Source: Companilactobacillus sp. (GTDB taxonomy: Bacteria; Bacillota; Bacilli; Lactobacillales; Lactobacillaceae). From it: 64,000 nt of DNA. The notes beneath the pieces are model-generated. The model was not told the DNA's origin. It worked only from the letters and a program-made list of their open reading frames with translations, and ran no database searches. Positions 1 through 8,049 of this stretch are shown piece after piece. The first letter of the stretch is position 1, and every line of letters begins with the position of its first letter. The stretch is from the NCBI RefSeq assembly GCF_022484265.1, contig NZ_JAKVLR010000001.1, forward strand, positions 620,001 to 684,000, read 5' to 3'. Position numbers and translations under genes: made by a program.

Positions 1-592
1 AAAACTCATGTATCATTTCTGTTAGTTGCTCAACGCTGTATACGTCCACCATAGAAGGAATAGGGAACGTCTTTACGATGTTCCAATACATTGGACCTGT
101 GGGATTTGAAAACAGCTGAGTGATATCCGGAAAAGTAATTTGCAAGATACGATGAAGGCGATTCTTTTCTTGAACAAGATCGCTTACTTGTTCTTGATAG
201 AATCGACTTTCATCTTTTAGTTCAGAGTAAATAGGATCTTGAAGACGTGTCTTCTCACGATTTAACAGGAACTGTGTCTCGGCCAAATGAAAAGCATCAT
301 TTTTGTCTGTTTTGTTCTTTCTAAGACCGTTCAGCTCAATACTTGCCTGCAATGGGTTTAACTGTGCATATGACAAGTGATGCGTCTGAAGGAAATAAGC
401 TAATCTTCTAGAATAGACTCCTGTGGCTTCAAAAATAACTTCAGGTTCTACAAAACTATTTAGGGCTGATTCTAATCTTCCAAACCCGATAAGGTCATTG
501 TTTATCTTAAATTCGCTGACTTTGTTTGAATCTACTAACACACAAATATTAGAAGTAGATTTACTGACATCGATTCCAAATACTGTTCTCAT
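1..592 (-). CDS. IS110-family DEDD recombinase, N-terminal part (runs off window)
   Basis: Reading the minus strand from an ATG at 590-592, the frame stays open for about 197 codons to the window edge. The N-terminus reads MRTVFGIDVSKS, the RuvC-like start of IS110 transposases with its first acidic residue. Further on come EATGVYSRRLAYFLQ and LRKNKTDKNDAFHLAE, matching the second and third-fourth acidic positions of the DEDD catalytic set. The C-terminal Ser-containing Tnp2 domain would lie left of the window. IS110 enzymes move the element by RNA-guided recombination without terminal inverted repeats (family knowledge). The element sits inside an IS3-family transposase gene whose remainder starts near 845. 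No frameshift is seen in the visible part. Confidence 0.9.
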   Translation of the reverse strand, partial: MRTVFGIDVSKSTSNICVLVDSNKVSEFKINNDLIGFGRLESALNSFVEPEVIFEATGVYSRRLAYFLQTHHLSYAQLNPLQASIELNGLRKNKTDKNDAFHLAETQFLLNREKTRLQDPIYSELKDESRFYQEQVSDLVQEKNRLHRILQITFPDITQLFSNPTGPMYWNIVKTFPIPSMVDVYSVEQLTEMIHEF

Positions 593-843
593 ATTATTCT
601 CTCTTCTTGTAATTGTTGAGATGAAATCAATCTTTACTATGACCATCGTATTTAATTTTCTATACATGACCTATTGGCCGACAGACTAAGAGTAGATTCT
701 AATGATCTTAGTAAGATTGCCTGTTTGTCGTGCGGCATCAAGTGCCGATCTCACCAACGACATTCATCTCACATTCACTTTAACAAAAAAGTGAGTAAGC
801 TGATTCTCCGTCGAGAATTAACTTACTCACCTAACTTAGTCTG
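593..843 (-). ncRNA. Candidate IS110 bridge RNA / non-coding element end
   Basis: About 250 bases separate the recombinase start from the first base that matches the host IS3 gene (near 845). This is where IS110-group elements carry their non-coding end and bridge RNA, transcribed in the same direction as the recombinase. The stretch is rich in hairpins. One at 791-830 has arms GTGAGTAAG/CTTACTCAC, then a 3/3 internal loop, then ATTCTC/GAGAAT closing a 4-base loop. Another at 733-747 has arms CGGCA/TGCCG. A two-tier stem with an internal loop suits a guide-loop architecture. The RNA call is inferred from position and folding only; exact ends and guide sequences cannot be set. Confidence 0.45.
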
Positions 844-844
844 T

Positions 845-1240
845 TTGTCCGTCGCTATTAGCAATAGTCCCACTAAGAAACTTATTCGTAATACTAATAC
901 ATTGATAGGACTCAAGACTAAACTATCAGCATCAATGAATCCGATAATTGATTCAGATCAAGGATGGCAATACCAAATGAAAGAATTTAGACAACAGTTA
1001 AAAGAACTGGGTATGACACAAAGTATTTCTAGAAAAGAAAATTGTCACGATAACGCACCAATAGAAAGTCACTTTAGTTTTCTTAAGAGAGAATGTTTGA
1101 ACAGATACAAGATTAAGAATATCAAGCAATTACGACATTTAGTTAATGATTATACAGATTGGTATAATAACGAGAGAATCTCACTAAACAAAAATGGCTT
1201 GACCCCTGTTGAATACAGAAATCAAGCCATAGCAGCTTAA
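845..1240 (+). pseudogene. IS3-family transposase OrfB, C-terminal remnant cut by IS110
   Basis: The frame encodes the second half of an rve integrase domain. PIIDSDQGWQYQ holds the second catalytic Asp and NAPIESHFSFLKRE the catalytic Glu; the end reads YTDWYNNERISLNKNGLTPVEYR. It is closely similar to the OrfB remains at 7594-7983. The N-terminal half with the first Asp is missing because the IS110 element lies upstream. Open reading continues left to 674 only by chance through IS110 non-coding DNA. The terminal repeat of the element follows at 1259-1283. Confidence 0.85.
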
Positions 1241-1258
1241 GGAAAACACTAAATAAAA

Positions 1259-1283
1259 TGTCTAACATTTTTAAGGCACTTCA
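1259..1283 (+). repeat. Right inverted repeat of the first IS3-family copy
   Basis: The 25 bases from TGTCTAACATTTTTAAGGC to ACTTCA are nearly identical to the right end of the second copy (8002-8026) and are the complement of its left end (6574-6598). This marks the outer edge of the broken IS. Confidence 0.85.
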
Positions 1284-2737
1284 TTTTAATTTTGGAGAAA
1301 TTTTTTATAAACACCAACAAGATAGATTTTTATATGTAAGTAGATTATAAAATTAATCCGAACTCTTAATTAAAAAACTCTTAGTAAGTGCCTTACAATG
1401 ATTAGTGGGCAAACAAACTATGAATAAAGACTTCTACAATAATCATAGCTCCCCCACCACAATTTGAACATGGAATAATAATCTAATTATTAATAAATGG
1501 CTGTTCCCATAATGGAATTACCAGAAGAATTTCCATTTCTAAACCAACTATTTACACTAAACCTAGTCGTTCCCATGGCACAAGCTAATACTGATTATAA
1601 GAGACGCACTGTGTATAACTGTTTTCTATCTGATGAACACAGAATTTTTTTGCCAAGAGCTACTTGCAATTAACAAGGTCTTCAGAAGAAACAGCTCTGA
1701 GCTTGTCTGTTGCATAAAATCAATATATAGTTAAATCTACCAAGGTGTTATCGATTTTGATCCTGGGCTATTGCCAGATAAGGCCAATCGAAAAAAACAT
1801 ATCCGAAATTCGTGGAACATTCAAAGTTTTCCAAACTATTGTGATTAGGCCAAACAGTATCAATAACCATTATAGTTTTGGCCATCGGTATGAGAACACC
1901 GTCTTCAGCGTCAAGAGGACAATCTAAGAACTGTCTAGCAACCATTATTGAATGCAAGACTGTTCTTTTGGGTTATCATGATAAATAATCGTACAAAGGA
2001 ATCAATCTCTAAGACTTTTTTAATTCACGCGTCTATTTTGACATTTGTATGTTCAATCACTGTTGATTACTGAAAAGAATTCTCTAGATAAAATGGATTT
2101 AACAAGCAGTACGGTTCCCAGTATACTTTTGTTATCCATACTCACCCTGAGAGAGGAAACAACAAATATTTCAATCAAGTTAGGTATTACGAAATACTGA
2201 AAGTAATTGAATTAAACAATAGAAGGCCGTTGAAAGTATTAAATTAGTACACTGCGTTGAGACTGAGACATTTAGTTAGTACTTTTCAAAGTGTTCGGAT
2301 TAAACCTGCAGCCTGCCCCTATAAATAGAAATTCTCCATATCTAATGCTAATTCACAAAACTACATTACTAATTTTAAAAAGGAATAAACAACAAGGAAT
2401 CAATTTAAGATAATCAGTATTAAAACCAATATCATGATGTAAATTAATACCTAATTTTATATTATCAACTTGATACATAACTAGAATAAATTTATTGGAC
2501 ATATATTCCAATGGAAGAGTGTTTGTATAACAAGTATTCTCCATGAACCTTAGTTTGAAAAACATGGATTCATCACCACTAAAAAAATACACTTCTAGAA
2601 AACAGTATGACTACAAAAGAACACAGAAAAATAATGACAATATTAATTATATAAAATATACACAATGAATCTAAAGGAAAGTATGTATACATTAACTAAT
2701 AAAAATTAAAATAAACGGACTCAAATAATTTGTAATA
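1284..2737. other. AT-rich stretch with no supportable gene
   Basis: Only short frames occur here (about 60-79 codons) and none has a convincing ribosome site with a recognisable product. One short minus-strand frame near 1402-1475 reads CSNCGGGAMIIVEVF and looks like the zinc-binding tail of a transposase, but it has a stop directly upstream. The region is best read as decayed DNA next to the IS elements. Confidence 0.6.
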
Positions 2738-2777
2738 AATAAAAAGTCTCCTAATCGCGATACCTAATTAGAAGACT
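2738..2777 (-). terminator. Intrinsic terminator after the DUF1906 gene
   Basis: Arms AGTCT-C-CTAAT (2745-2755) and ATTAG-A-AGACT (2767-2777) form a stem with one internal mismatch; on the minus strand a T-run follows. It lies 43 bases past the stop of the gene at 2820. Confidence 0.75.
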
Positions 2778-2819
2778 ACAAATTCAATAACCACAATTAT
2801 GATTACTTTAATTTGTTAT

Positions 2820-4928
2820 TTAACGTACAACTTCTAGTGCTTTAACTGCCAGAACTAAAAAAGCAATAAGTTCCGTTGCAACTGAGGTAGCCGTGACTAT
2901 TAATGCACCTGGCCCTCCAACACAAATCACAACTATAACTCCAGCCAATCCAATAGCAACGGGCATTCCCCAATGATCCAAAAAATCATCAGTCATAGCT
3001 AAAACTTCAACCAAAGCACCTGGAATTTCTTTTGGTTTGATGGTTGCTTGCAAAATAACCGAAAAAGCATCCTCAACCGGACCTTCCATCAATTCAAAAA
3101 CTGTAACAGTTAATTTAGTGACATATTCGAAATTTGATTTTAATGTTGAAGAAATTTCCAATACTCCCTTTTTTATTTTTGAAATAAATTGCATTTTTCC
3201 AGTCTGATCAAAAATAAGTTGTCCAAAATCTGCATTAGTATTAAATGCTTTCGATAACCAACTACTCAATGCCGATGAGGATATCTTTCCGTTCTCTATC
3301 GAAATAACCCCATTATTAGAAGCATTTAAATTAACTTCCTTACTGGCCAATAAATCCACAGTTAGCCATCCAAAATTCATAAGATTCATCTTTTTTTCAA
3401 AACTGAATTTTAAATCTCCAAATAATTCATTAACTGCCTTGTGCGCGGGTATTGATACATTTTGAAATTTTCGAACACCATCATCTTTACCCGAAGAAGC
3501 AACTTGATCAATTGGTAAATCCCCAATTGAATATTCGATGAATTGATCAAACGACCAGTTATTTGGCATTTTGAAACCTAAATTACCTGAATATCCGGTT
3601 GACATGTCCGAAACGAAGCAAGACTTAGCATACCCTGCTTTCAACGCACTACTACAAACATTCCGTGTTCCGTATATCCCAATTTTAAAATCATATAAAT
3701 TTTCACGTACTGCTCGGATATATGGAATAACGCTTCCTTGTATGTTACCACCTTCAATATCGACATCAACCGCAAAATAAATTGTTGATCCAGTTGGGAA
3801 TCCCAATTTTAAAGCAGCACTTCTTGCCAGTCTCGCATCCTTGGCACCTTGTCCTGAAGTAAAATAACTTTGATCCCAACCACCATCTTGATAAATCGGA
3901 AAAATACTAATTCCCGCTTTATTTATTTTAGCAATTTCAGTGTTTGTTAGATTCTTATTTCTTCTTTGAGCCCCGACGCCAACTGTACCAGTCAAATATC
4001 TTCCAACGACATAAAATCCATATTTTTTTAATAATACAATTTGTCTTTCGTTTAATTGAGTTGACGTATCACATGCGATTGAATCCCTATTGGTATCTCC
4101 ATTACTAGTTAAAAGACCCTTAATTACAGTTAAATCAGCAGTTTCGCTAATTGGTGACAAATTCATAAATTTTCGAAATGAAATAACCGCATCGGAAACT
4201 TTACTAGAAAATGTGCCATCAAAAGGACCTTCATAGAACCCATTAACTAACAATCCATATTGTAGAATTGTTACTGCTTCCCCAGAATCTCCTTTTCTCA
4301 ACGTAGGAGTTTTATTAATTGTACCCGGACCATAAAATCCATTTGCAGTGGATGGGTCCATCCCTTCAACCGCTTGAAGTGCATATATTAATGCTGTGTT
4401 TGTATCTCTTTGATAGATTCCATCACACGGTAAAATTCCGAAATACTTGTTGTAAGAACCGTTTAAATACTGCTGCATAGATCTTATTTTTGAAGATCCA
4501 CTTTGGACAAGTACGAATGCACTCATATCAAATAATGCCCTCATCAAATGTCCTGTCATCGTTCCATTAGCCGGAATTCCAGCATTTTTCTGTAATATTT
4601 CAATTGCTTTCTGAGTTTTGGCACTGAAACGCCCATCAAAATCAGATGGGCTAATTCCCTTACACCAAAATGCCCCCTGAATTAGTCTCACTATATTACT
4701 ACTATAACCATTAACAAGTTTATTAAGTATATTGGAGACTCCTAATTCAGTAGCAGGACCATATCCTGAAGATACAGGGGAAATTCCAAGTTCGTGTTGC
4801 AAACCTTCTCTTAATGAATAAATTGTCTTCCATCCAGTATTGCCATTTTCTGGACAACGTTCGTATCCAGAGATTCCGGCATACTTTTTATTTACCCATT
4901 TTTGTGTTTTTAAAACCCATTCGTCCAT
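2820..4928 (-). CDS. Peptidoglycan-binding / DUF1906 glycoside-hydrolase-like protein with hydrophobic C-terminus
   Basis: The 702-residue product has two peptidoglycan-binding-like repeats (about 85-135, with DFDGRFSAKTQKAIEILQ, and 210-275, with GPFDGTFSSKVSDAVISFRK). Next comes a DUF1906 TIM-barrel domain (about 285-490: FYVVGRYLTG, IFPIYQDGGWDQSYF, STIYFAVDVD, IGIYGTRNVC), related to GH25-like lysins. The last 180 residues match nothing I recognise and end in two Gly/Ala/Val-rich hydrophobic segments (about 645-700). There is no signal peptide, which is odd for a wall-acting protein. The start is set by GGAGG seven bases upstream. It stands alone, flanked by IS remnants, so transfer is plausible. 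Wall hydrolysis is inferred from the fold. Confidence 0.8.
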   Translation of the reverse strand: MDEWVLKTQKWVNKKYAGISGYERCPENGNTGWKTIYSLREGLQHELGISPVSSGYGPATELGVSNILNKLVNGYSSNIVRLIQGAFWCKGISPSDFDGRFSAKTQKAIEILQKNAGIPANGTMTGHLMRALFDMSAFVLVQSGSSKIRSMQQYLNGSYNKYFGILPCDGIYQRDTNTALIYALQAVEGMDPSTANGFYGPGTINKTPTLRKGDSGEAVTILQYGLLVNGFYEGPFDGTFSSKVSDAVISFRKFMNLSPISETADLTVIKGLLTSNGDTNRDSIACDTSTQLNERQIVLLKKYGFYVVGRYLTGTVGVGAQRRNKNLTNTEIAKINKAGISIFPIYQDGGWDQSYFTSGQGAKDARLARSAALKLGFPTGSTIYFAVDVDIEGGNIQGSVIPYIRAVRENLYDFKIGIYGTRNVCSSALKAGYAKSCFVSDMSTGYSGNLGFKMPNNWSFDQFIEYSIGDLPIDQVASSGKDDGVRKFQNVSIPAHKAVNELFGDLKFSFEKKMNLMNFGWLTVDLLASKEVNLNASNNGVISIENGKISSSALSSWLSKAFNTNADFGQLIFDQTGKMQFISKIKKGVLEISSTLKSNFEYVTKLTVTVFELMEGPVEDAFSVILQATIKPKEIPGALVEVLAMTDDFLDHWGMPVAIGLAGVIVVICVGGPGALIVTATSVATELIAFLVLAVKALEVVR

Positions 4929-5188
4929 ATTAAGACCTCCGTTTCAAACAACATCAATATAGTTCAGAAATTAAAAGCAGTCCAGAATTGTGTACAACTA
5001 ATAATCAATAATAAATACCAACACTTTTTTAATTTTCATTTAAAAAACGTAATACATTCTCTCGATTTTCATACAATTCTGATTATATTTATGGTATAAT
5101 AGTAATTTTTAGTCTCTGACAAATAGGTTCTAATAGATTGCATCACAATAATTACACAAATATCTAACGATTGTGAGATACCTTTTGT

Positions 5189-5359
5189 ATGACTAAATAT
5201 AGTCCTAAACTGAAAAGAGAAATCGTTAACAAATATCTCAATGATAATTTGGATGTAAATTGCTTTCTAAAGAATATTTTATTCAAGACAGGTAAATCAG
5301 AAGATGGAAAGGTCCACTCTCAACGGAAAATAAACATAGAACCATTTTTGGGAAACTGA
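5189..5359 (+). pseudogene. IS3-family OrfA, N-terminal fragment
   Basis: The short frame begins MTKYSPKLKREIVNKYLND, like the OrfA at 6626 (MTKYSYQFKLKVVKDYQEG), then loses similarity after about 30 residues and stops at codon 57. The rest of the helix-turn-helix domain is missing, so it is a remnant of another IS3-type element. Confidence 0.6.
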
Positions 5360-5698
5360 ACGCCCCTACGCACTTCAATCGATTCCGGTAAGTGAATTCG
5401 ATAAGGTAAAAAAACAAGCATCATAGTGATGGCACCAAATATCAAAAAATAAGTGTCAATAGGGATTAAAATAGTTAAACAAAAAAATATGGAGGAAAGC
5501 CAAAATTGGCTTTCCTCCATATTTAATTTTTTTGATGTCTCTTTTGTAACAGATTCATAATAAATCTATAAAAATAGACACCATTATATACTAAATTCAA
5601 ACATGTAAAGGTGACCTATGAGAAGTCTAAATCACTCCATAAAAATCAATTCAAACTGCGTTTTTATTAATTAAATATGTTATGTACTATAACTTCCA
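5360..5698. other. Intergenic DNA holding one strong terminator
   Basis: Apart from the hairpin at 5486-5524, no gene is supported. A minus-strand frame of 66 codons begins inside that hairpin and has no ribosome site of its own. Confidence 0.5.
5486..5524 (-). terminator. Long perfect-stem terminator
   Basis: A 19-bp perfect stem (AAATATGGAGGAAAGCCAA and its complement, 2-base spacer) is followed on the minus strand by seven Ts. It would end transcripts of the secreted-protein gene at 5699-6190; it may also work on the plus strand. Confidence 0.8.
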
Positions 5699-6190
5699 TT
5701 ATCCGACCCAGACAGCATCATTCAAACGAATAAATTCGTTGGATGAAACTTTCCAAAAGCCACTGGATGTATTTACATAAGCTGCCCACTCGGTCCCTGT
5801 TGCTAACGACCTTCCAGTTTTTACCATTCTTCCCCATGGTGTGAATTTCCAGACCTCGGCATATGGACGGGCCGTAATGCGAATAGTCGTCAACAAATCT
5901 CTTTCTTGTTGTATTTCATTAGAAGCAAAGTTATTCTTTGCCGCGTAACTAATTTGATCATTTGTATAATTGTTAGCAGCATTTGTGTTAATCACTGGTG
6001 AAAGTAGAGGTTCACCGTCACGAGTACCTTCATGCATCTGCTTTGCATTAAAGTCAGTTCTTTCGTTATTTTGGTCTGCTTTTTCGTTGATCACGGATGC
6101 ATTGGCATTTGATGGTCCACCAAGTATCATTCCTATGAACATCACCGATACAAGTGATGCCGTTACTAATAACTTTCGTTTCATATCCAT
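5699..6190 (-). CDS. Secreted protein with C-terminal SH3/SLAP-like domain
   Basis: The 163-residue product has a clear signal peptide (MKRKLLVTASLVSVMFIGM, cleavage near ANA-S). A charged, low-complexity middle follows, then a C-terminal module of about 60 residues rich in aromatic residues (ITARPYAEVWKFTPWG ... AVWVG). This resembles the SLAP/SH3-like wall-binding modules of lactobacilli and the tail of the CAP protein at 62.6 kb. Two starts are possible (6190 or 6184); the GGAG site lies 4 or 10 bases upstream. Wall attachment is inferred. A repeat-rich operator-like region lies upstream (6251-6290). Confidence 0.75.
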   Translation of the reverse strand: MDMKRKLLVTASLVSVMFIGMILGGPSNANASVINEKADQNNERTDFNAKQMHEGTRDGEPLLSPVINTNAANNYTNDQISYAAKNNFASNEIQQERDLLTTIRITARPYAEVWKFTPWGRMVKTGRSLATGTEWAAYVNTSSGFWKVSSNEFIRLNDAVWVG

Positions 6191-6573
6191 AAATCTCCTA
6201 TTCTTTTATGGTTTTAGTATTACAAAATAATGTATGTTTTTTTTATATTATATGTAAAGCCAATGTAAAGAATCCTTTACATTGTAAAGGACTAGACCCA
6301 CATAAAAATAGAAACACAAATATTTTACCAGCGGTGTAAAACTTCTCTTATAAATGTAATATTGATATATGCCTTTTTATTCCCCTTAATTCATCATGAC
6401 TCAGTTGCTCTATAAATTAGGAAAAGACTTATCATCATATTGAATCACTCGATATGATGATATACAAATAACTTAAATATCATTCCGATAATTCTTAATT
6501 TTTCATCAGCTGTTTTATCGGTTGTAGATGCCGGTATAACAGCTTTTTTAATGCAAAAAGCCTTTCAAAATAA
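6191..6573. other. Intergenic region upstream of the secreted-protein gene
   Basis: Besides the TGTAAAG repeats (6251-6290), the region shows only AT-rich promoter-like DNA. No open frame of interest is seen before the IS3 left end at 6574. Confidence 0.5.
6251..6290. promoter_or_regulatory. TGTAAAG repeat cluster, possible operator
   Basis: Within 40 bases TGTAAAG occurs three times in direct orientation (6253, 6264, 6283) and once inverted (CTTTACA, 6276). Arms AATGTAAAG and CCTTTACATT form a dyad. It lies 60-100 bases upstream of the secreted-protein gene start, where a promoter and operator are expected. The binding protein is unknown. Confidence 0.45.
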
Positions 6574-6625
6574 TGAAGTGCTCCATAAATGTTAGACAAA
6601 CACCTAACATTTATGGGATATTTTT

Positions 6626-7141
6626 ATGACCAAATATAGTTATCAATTCAAATTAAAAGTAGTTAAAGATTACCAAGAAGGAGGAGTATCCTATTTAGAT
6701 TTAGCTATCAAATATTCAGTCCCTCACTCTACGATTCGTGATTGGGTTCATCATTTTGAGATAAACGGCATGTCAGGTATCAAAGTGAGAAGAGGTCATT
6801 CCAAACATACACAGGATTTCAAATTGTCCGTGGTAGACTATTATCAAACACATGATGTTGGTAATATAAAAGTGCCGCTCACTTTAATATATCCCGAAGT
6901 CAGGTCCAAAATTGGATATATCGGTATAGAAAAAAATGGTATAGTTGGCCTTCGTACAAAAACAAGAGGAAGAAAACCTATGTCTAAGAAACCAAAGAAA
7001 AGAAAAAAGCTATCTCCGACAAAGGAAAAAGCTTGCAAGCAAGAAATCACCGATTTAAAGACGAAACTTTACTACGCTGAGATGGATCGTAAATTTTTAA
7101 AAACACTAAAGACCTTGAGAGAAAACGAGCTTCGAAACTAG
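6626..7141 (+). CDS. IS3-family transposase OrfA
   Basis: The 171-residue protein has a helix-turn-helix domain at the N-terminus (YLDLAIKYSVPHSTIRDWV), a basic middle (KPMSKKPKKRKKLSP) and a C-terminal leucine-zipper-like helix (EITDLKTKLYYAEMDRKFL), as in IS150-type OrfA. It starts 28 bases inside the left repeat. In active relatives OrfA and OrfB join by ribosomal frameshifting; OrfB here is broken, so this copy cannot transpose alone. The middle part (about 80-110) is less typical and may be altered. Confidence 0.8.
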   Translation: MTKYSYQFKLKVVKDYQEGGVSYLDLAIKYSVPHSTIRDWVHHFEINGMSGIKVRRGHSKHTQDFKLSVVDYYQTHDVGNIKVPLTLIYPEVRSKIGYIGIEKNGIVGLRTKTRGRKPMSKKPKKRKKLSPTKEKACKQEITDLKTKLYYAEMDRKFLKTLKTLRENELRN

Positions 7142-7186
7142 AAATAACCAGAATCATCCATAAGATTAGTGCTGTCTTCTCTATAA

Positions 7187-7983
7187 ATGATCTTCAAAAG
7201 GTACGGTTTTTCAAGGTCTACGTACTATGAACGTTTAAAGCGCGATACTATGCCAGACAAATATGCCTCATTGATAATAAAGAAGTTTGAATCATCAAGA
7301 CAAACATATGGCTATCGTAGGATGCACTTTGAGACAGTCAAAGCTGGATTTTCTTATTGTGAGGAAACCATCCGTAAAATTATGGGCGAGCTTGGTCTCA
7401 AGGTTGATATCTATTCAAAACATACGTCGTCTTATCATTCATACAAAGGTAAAGTTGGGTGAATAGCACCCAACACCCTTAACCAAGATTTCAGTGCAAC
7501 GAAACCTTGTACTGTTCTCCATACAGATGTTACACAGGTCAAATTAATAGATGGAAAATGGGGATATATCTCAACTATTGAAGTGGGTAGATATTGTCTG
7601 TCGCTATTGATAACAGCGCTAATAAAAGACTTATCTGTAACACTTTAATAGGACTTAGATCCAAGTTGTCAACTTCAATGAATCCGATTATCCATTCTGA
7701 TCAAGGATGGCAATATCAAATTGAAGAATTCAGACAACAACTAAAAGAACTCAGAATGATACAAAGTATGTCCAGAAAAGGAAACTGTCATGACAACGCT
7801 CCAATAGAAAGTCATTTCAGCCTTCTGAAACGAGAATGTTTAAACTGATACAAGATTGAGAACATCAAACAATTATGTCATTTGATTAATGACTATACGG
7901 ATTGGTACAACAATGAAAGAATCTCACTATACAAAAATGGCCTGACTTCTATTGAATACACGAACCAAGCCATAGCTGCTTAG
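7187..7983 (+). pseudogene. IS3-family transposase OrfB, broken by stops and a frameshift
   Basis: The frame from 7187 carries the HTH_21-like region (RQTYGYRRMHFETV), ends at TGA 7460-7462, and continues in the same frame with TVLHTDVTQVKL, the first catalytic Asp. The frame then shifts near 7590 and resumes with MNPIIHSDQGWQYQ and NAPIESHFSLLKRE. A second TGA at 7846-7848 replaces an Arg codon present in the copy at 845-1240. The last part (NDYTDWYNNERISL) reads on to 7983. With two stops and a shift it is non-functional. Confidence 0.85.
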
Positions 7984-8049
7984 AATAAAAACTAATTTAA
8001 TTGTCTGACATTTTTAAGGCACTTCATAATTTCGAGAGGTTTTTATTTT

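Larger units (their letters stand above)
6574..8026 (+). mobile_element. Complete IS3-family (IS150-like) insertion sequence, inactivated
   Basis: The left repeat begins TGAAGTGCTCCATAAATG at 6574, and the right end GGCACTTCA at 8026 closes its inverse. The flanking TAA (6571-6573 and 8027-8029) is a 3-bp target duplication. The 1,453-bp length suits the family. Inside are OrfA and a broken OrfB. The remnant at 845-1283 is a second copy. Confidence 0.9.

Noticed and set aside
423..689. Plus-strand open frame of 88 codons at the left edge
   Set aside because: It lies antisense to the IS110 recombinase gene and has no ribosome site.
674..844. Upstream extension of the IS3 OrfB frame
   Set aside because: This part is IS110 non-coding DNA with hairpins; it has no similarity to the second IS3 copy.
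1402..1475. Minus-strand fragment CSNCGGGAMIIVEVF resembling a transposase zinc-binding tail
   Set aside because: Too short, with a stop directly upstream; similarity rests on memory only.
1748..1957. Minus-strand 69-codon frame
   Set aside because: No ribosome site and no recognisable motif; likely decayed DNA.
2353..2592. Minus-strand 79-codon frame
   Set aside because: AT-rich, no ribosome site, no motif.
5320..5520. Minus-strand 66-codon hydrophobic frame
   Set aside because: Its ATG lies inside a perfect terminator stem and there is no ribosome site; at best a fragment of a lost membrane protein.
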